This document shows positions 6,968 through 9,089 of a stretch of DNA of 9,089 bases, one piece after another; within the stretch, counting starts at the first letter, position 1; each line of letters starts with the position of its first letter. Origin of the DNA: an uncultured delta proteobacterium (GTDB lineage Bacteria > Desulfobacterota > Syntrophorhabdia > Syntrophorhabdales > Syntrophorhabdaceae); the NCBI GenBank assembly GCA_903872255.1, contig CAIQJW010000239.1, forward strand, positions 1-9,089, written 5' to 3'. The notes under the pieces are model-generated. The model saw only the letters and a list, made by a program, of their open reading frames with translations, was not told the DNA's origin and did no database searches. A program made the position numbers and the translations under genes.

Positions 6968-8791
6968 ATGTTAAACAAAGACCAATCGAAAGCGGCACAG
7001 TTCCTACATGGCACCTGCGCCGTGATTGCAGTACCTGGTAGCGGCAAGACCAAATGCATGATGCAGAGGATCGCCATGCTGGTCAACGATCACCACATAG
7101 CACCGGAGAGCATCCTGGGACTCACCTTCACCCGTAATGCGGCAGAGGAGATGAGAAACCGCTTAAAACCCCTCCTGGGCAATGTCGCCCACAGGGTAAC
7201 GCTCTTAACCATTCACAGCTTCTGCCATTACCTTTTACGCAACGAGGGGTATGTATTCGAGATACTCTTTGGAAAAGAGCAAATTATCATGCTTAGGGAT
7301 GTAATAAAGAAACTGAGATATAAAGACTTAGCCCCCGGTATGCTCTTAAGGGAAATATCCCTTGCCAAAAATAACCTCATATCGTCGGAAGAGCTGAAGC
7401 TCATGTATGAAGGCGACCCAACCATGGTGAAGGTGGCACATGTCTATGACGCATATGACAAGGAGAAAAAGAAAAGGATGCTCATGGATTTCGACGATCT
7501 CTTGACCGAGGTCTATCATCTCCTCCATACAAACGAAGACATAAGGGAACGCTACAGCAACACCTTCCTTCATATCATGATCGACGAATTCCAGGACACG
7601 AACCCCGCGCAGATGGAGATCGTAAAGCTCTTGAAAGGGGTAGACCAGGAAGGGGCAAGCCTTTTTGTGGTGGGGGATGACTGGCAATCGATCTATGCCT
7701 TTACCGGCGCATCGGTGGGTAATATCATCAACTTCAAGAACATCTTTCCCCAGTCTACGGAGTATATCTTGAACCTCAATTACCGCTCAACCCCCCAGAT
7801 ACTCAACGCCTGCCAGAGGCTCATAAACCACAATACACGAAAGATCGAGAAGACCCTTGTCACAGAGAATGAGAATGGCGAGGAACCTATTCTCCTTGAA
7901 TCGTCTTCGGAAGAGAACGAGGCGCTGACAATCGTCACCGAAATAACCGATCTTACGCACAGGGGATACGCCTTCAAGGACATTACCGTCCTTTACAGGG
8001 CCAATTTCCAGTCGAGGGTCATCGAGGAGACCTTCTCTCAACACAAGGTCCCCTATCACATAGAAAACGGACTCAATTTCTATAACCGCATGGAGGTGAG
8101 GATTCTCCTTGACTATTTGAGGCTCATCCATGATCCCCATACGTCAGACGAGGCCCTACTCGGTATTATCAACGTCCCCAACCGCTACATAGGAAAGACC
8201 TTTACCCGTGAACTGGAAACATATGCGGCAACGAGGAACATACCCCTTTACGACGCATTGAGATCCATGATCATTCCCCTCCCTTACATACGAAAGAACG
8301 TGAAGGACCTTATCCAGTTCCTTGATCCTTTAATAGAGGAGAAGATGGAACCCGCGGAACTGATCGCGCTTTTACGAGTATCTCTCGATTACGACCGCTA
8401 TATAACCGACGACGACGTGCCGAGCCCCGATGACGTCAAGATAGGAAATCTCAATCAACTTCAGCTCTCCGCAGCGAGATACTCTTCAATAGAATCATTC
8501 TTAACCTACACCGACACCTTTCAGGACGAATCGGTCAATGACAAGGACGGTGTGTCTTTAATGACCATTCACAAGTCAAAGGGGCTCGAATTCCCCGCGG
8601 TATTCCTCATCGGCCTCATTGACGGGATTATGCCCACGAAAAAAGGGGATATCGAGGAAGAAAGGAGGATATGTTTTGTCGGCATATCACGCGCCATGAA
8701 GCTTTTATATCTCTCCTGGTCGCATACGTACCTTGGCCAGGCAAGCGCAAGATCACCCTTCGTTAACGAGATCCTCGGAATAAAGCAGTAA
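6968..8791 (+). CDS. UvrD/PcrA/Rep-type SF1A DNA helicase
   Basis: All helicase motifs are present in this 607-residue protein: Q motif LNKDQSKAA (2-10), Walker A VPGSGKT with K27, motif Ia LTFTRNAAEEM (52-62), Ib TIHSFCHYLL (81-90), Walker B DEFQDT with D206 and E207, motif III GDDWQSIYAF (236-245), motif IV NYRS with R273, motif V TIHKSKGLEF (533-542) and motif VI VGISRA with R575. It should move 3' to 5' on single-stranded DNA using ATP. It is about 100 residues shorter than typical UvrD or PcrA and stops soon after motif VI, with no C-terminal extension and no fused nuclease domain. GGGAGG at 6952-6957 serves the ATG. With the separate Fe-S nuclease two genes upstream, it resembles a split version of the AddAB/RecB idea (inference). 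It is probably not the housekeeping UvrD, given its context. Confidence 0.95.
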   Translation: MLNKDQSKAAQFLHGTCAVIAVPGSGKTKCMMQRIAMLVNDHHIAPESILGLTFTRNAAEEMRNRLKPLLGNVAHRVTLLTIHSFCHYLLRNEGYVFEILFGKEQIIMLRDVIKKLRYKDLAPGMLLREISLAKNNLISSEELKLMYEGDPTMVKVAHVYDAYDKEKKKRMLMDFDDLLTEVYHLLHTNEDIRERYSNTFLHIMIDEFQDTNPAQMEIVKLLKGVDQEGASLFVVGDDWQSIYAFTGASVGNIINFKNIFPQSTEYILNLNYRSTPQILNACQRLINHNTRKIEKTLVTENENGEEPILLESSSEENEALTIVTEITDLTHRGYAFKDITVLYRANFQSRVIEETFSQHKVPYHIENGLNFYNRMEVRILLDYLRLIHDPHTSDEALLGIINVPNRYIGKTFTRELETYAATRNIPLYDALRSMIIPLPYIRKNVKDLIQFLDPLIEEKMEPAELIALLRVSLDYDRYITDDDVPSPDDVKIGNLNQLQLSAARYSSIESFLTYTDTFQDESVNDKDGVSLMTIHKSKGLEFPAVFLIGLIDGIMPTKKGDIEEERRICFVGISRAMKLLYLSWSHTYLGQASARSPFVNEILGIKQ

Positions 8792-8836
8792 TTCCCTTAA
8801 CCAACAGCAGCTCCATCACAATTTACAAAAACAATC

Positions 8837-8844
8837 AAAGGAGG
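8837..8844 (+). promoter_or_regulatory. Strong ribosome binding site before the interrupted gene
   Basis: AAAGGAGG ends 8 bases before the ATG at 8853, an ideal arrangement like that of ssb. It is the main evidence that the short frame after it began as a real gene. The 61 bases between the helicase stop and this ATG show no terminator, so it probably belonged to the same transcript. Confidence 0.7.
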
Positions 8845-8852
8845 AAAATTTA

Positions 8853-8993
8853 ATGGGAAACCTCGTCGATACATTCATCATTACCCCGAAGAAACAGTGG
8901 GAACGGCTTTTATACGTGGAAACAAACAGCGGGACACTCGCCTCGCATGCGGAACGTGTCAATGAAAATGAGACACTTTTTTCAAACATTTAG
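8853..8993 (+). pseudogene. 5' fragment of a cassette gene, probably cut by an insertion sequence
   Basis: The frame encodes 46 residues (MGNLVDTFIITPKKQWERLL, then more) before a TAG at 8991-8993. The first 34 codons look like ordinary coding sequence. From about 8957 the DNA becomes TGTCAATGAAAATGAGACA followed by a T run, which looks like an insertion-sequence end, so roughly the last dozen residues would come from the insertion. The native product is not recognisable from so short a piece. It would have been the next gene after the helicase, and its loss may affect the cassette. An alternative is a genuine 46-residue protein, but the transposase tail on the opposite strand just beyond argues against it. 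Confidence 0.6.
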
Positions 8994-9089
8994 TGTATTA
9001 CTCCATCGCTTGCCGGTGACGGTTTGTTGATCCAAACGGCATCAGGGAGTACCATCGGTTTCGGCATCCTTCCCTTAAACCGTTCAGGA
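8957..9089 (-). mobile_element. End of an IS3-like insertion sequence (continues past window)
   Basis: The proposed element starts at TGTC (8957), consistent with the TG...CA ends common in this class, and runs off the right edge. It carries the 3' end of a transposase on the minus strand, stopping at 8990-8992, 33 bases inside the proposed tip, as expected for a compact insertion sequence. The exact boundary and any target duplication cannot be verified because the other end is outside the window. Confidence 0.55.
8990..9089 (-). CDS. C-terminal tail of an rve-type (IS3-like) transposase, partial
   Basis: Read on the minus strand from the right edge, the frame gives 32 residues beginning PERFKGRMPKPMVLPDAVWI and ending in DGVIH followed by a TAA stop. 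The pattern PERF, then proline-rich KP, then LPxAVWINKP near the C-terminus is one I recognise from the ends of DDE integrase-core transposases of the IS3 type. The catalytic domain lies beyond the window, so the family is assigned from the tail alone; IS481-type is the main alternative. Whether the transposase is intact cannot be seen. Confidence 0.6.
   Translation of the reverse strand, partial: PERFKGRMPKPMVLPDAVWINKPSPASDGVIH

Noticed and set aside
8956..8982. GTGTC...GACAC hairpin followed by six T as a terminator
   Set aside because: The stem is only 5 bp with an 11-base loop. The position fits an insertion-sequence end better, though weak termination is possible.
1..9089. CRISPR array, tRNA or rRNA genes
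   Set aside because: No regularly spaced short repeats were seen, nor any tRNA- or rRNA-like segments. The only long direct repeat is the 80-bp coding block in the two kinases.

Overview
The window looks like a chromosomal or integrated accessory region of a Gram-negative bacterium of intermediate GC. The multi-PAS kinases with HisKA_2-type histidine boxes and the style of the recombination genes would fit a deltaproteobacterial (Desulfobacterota-like) anaerobe. That placement is an inference from protein style only; no rRNA or other marker is present. All intact genes are on the + strand.

Bases 1-4135 hold two tandem sensor histidine kinases of the HisKA_2 class. The first enters from beyond the left edge and shows three PAS domains and no membrane segment in the visible part. 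The second is complete, with an N-terminal membrane block of about four helices, three PAS domains and the same catalytic core. The two share an exact 80-bp block over the phospho-acceptor histidine box and stay colinear, without net indels, to their stop codons, while the sequence after the block has diverged clearly. No response regulator is present.

Bases 4136-4404 are non-coding. From 4405 to 8791 runs a compact DNA-recombination cassette. In order it encodes a short single-stranded DNA-binding protein (SSB), a SWIM zinc-finger protein whose middle resembles Rad52/DdrA-like annealing proteins, a Cas4/AddB-like PD-(D/E)XK nuclease with four cysteines placed for an iron-sulfur cluster, an 88-residue basic helical protein of unknown function, and a complete UvrD/PcrA-type SF1A helicase. 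A rho-independent terminator separates the first two genes from the last three, which are tightly packed (a 4-bp overlap, then a 7-nt gap). The parts suggest end processing (helicase plus nuclease), coating of single strands (SSB) and annealing (SWIM/Rad52-like protein), as in phage or integrative-element recombination modules.

Bases 8853-9089 record an insertion. A gene with a perfect ribosome binding site starts at 8853, but after about 34 codons it runs into what looks like the end of an insertion sequence (about 8957 onward). The minus strand of that insertion encodes the C-terminal tail of an rve-type (IS3-like) transposase that leaves the window on the right. The fifth downstream gene of the cassette therefore seems to have been interrupted.
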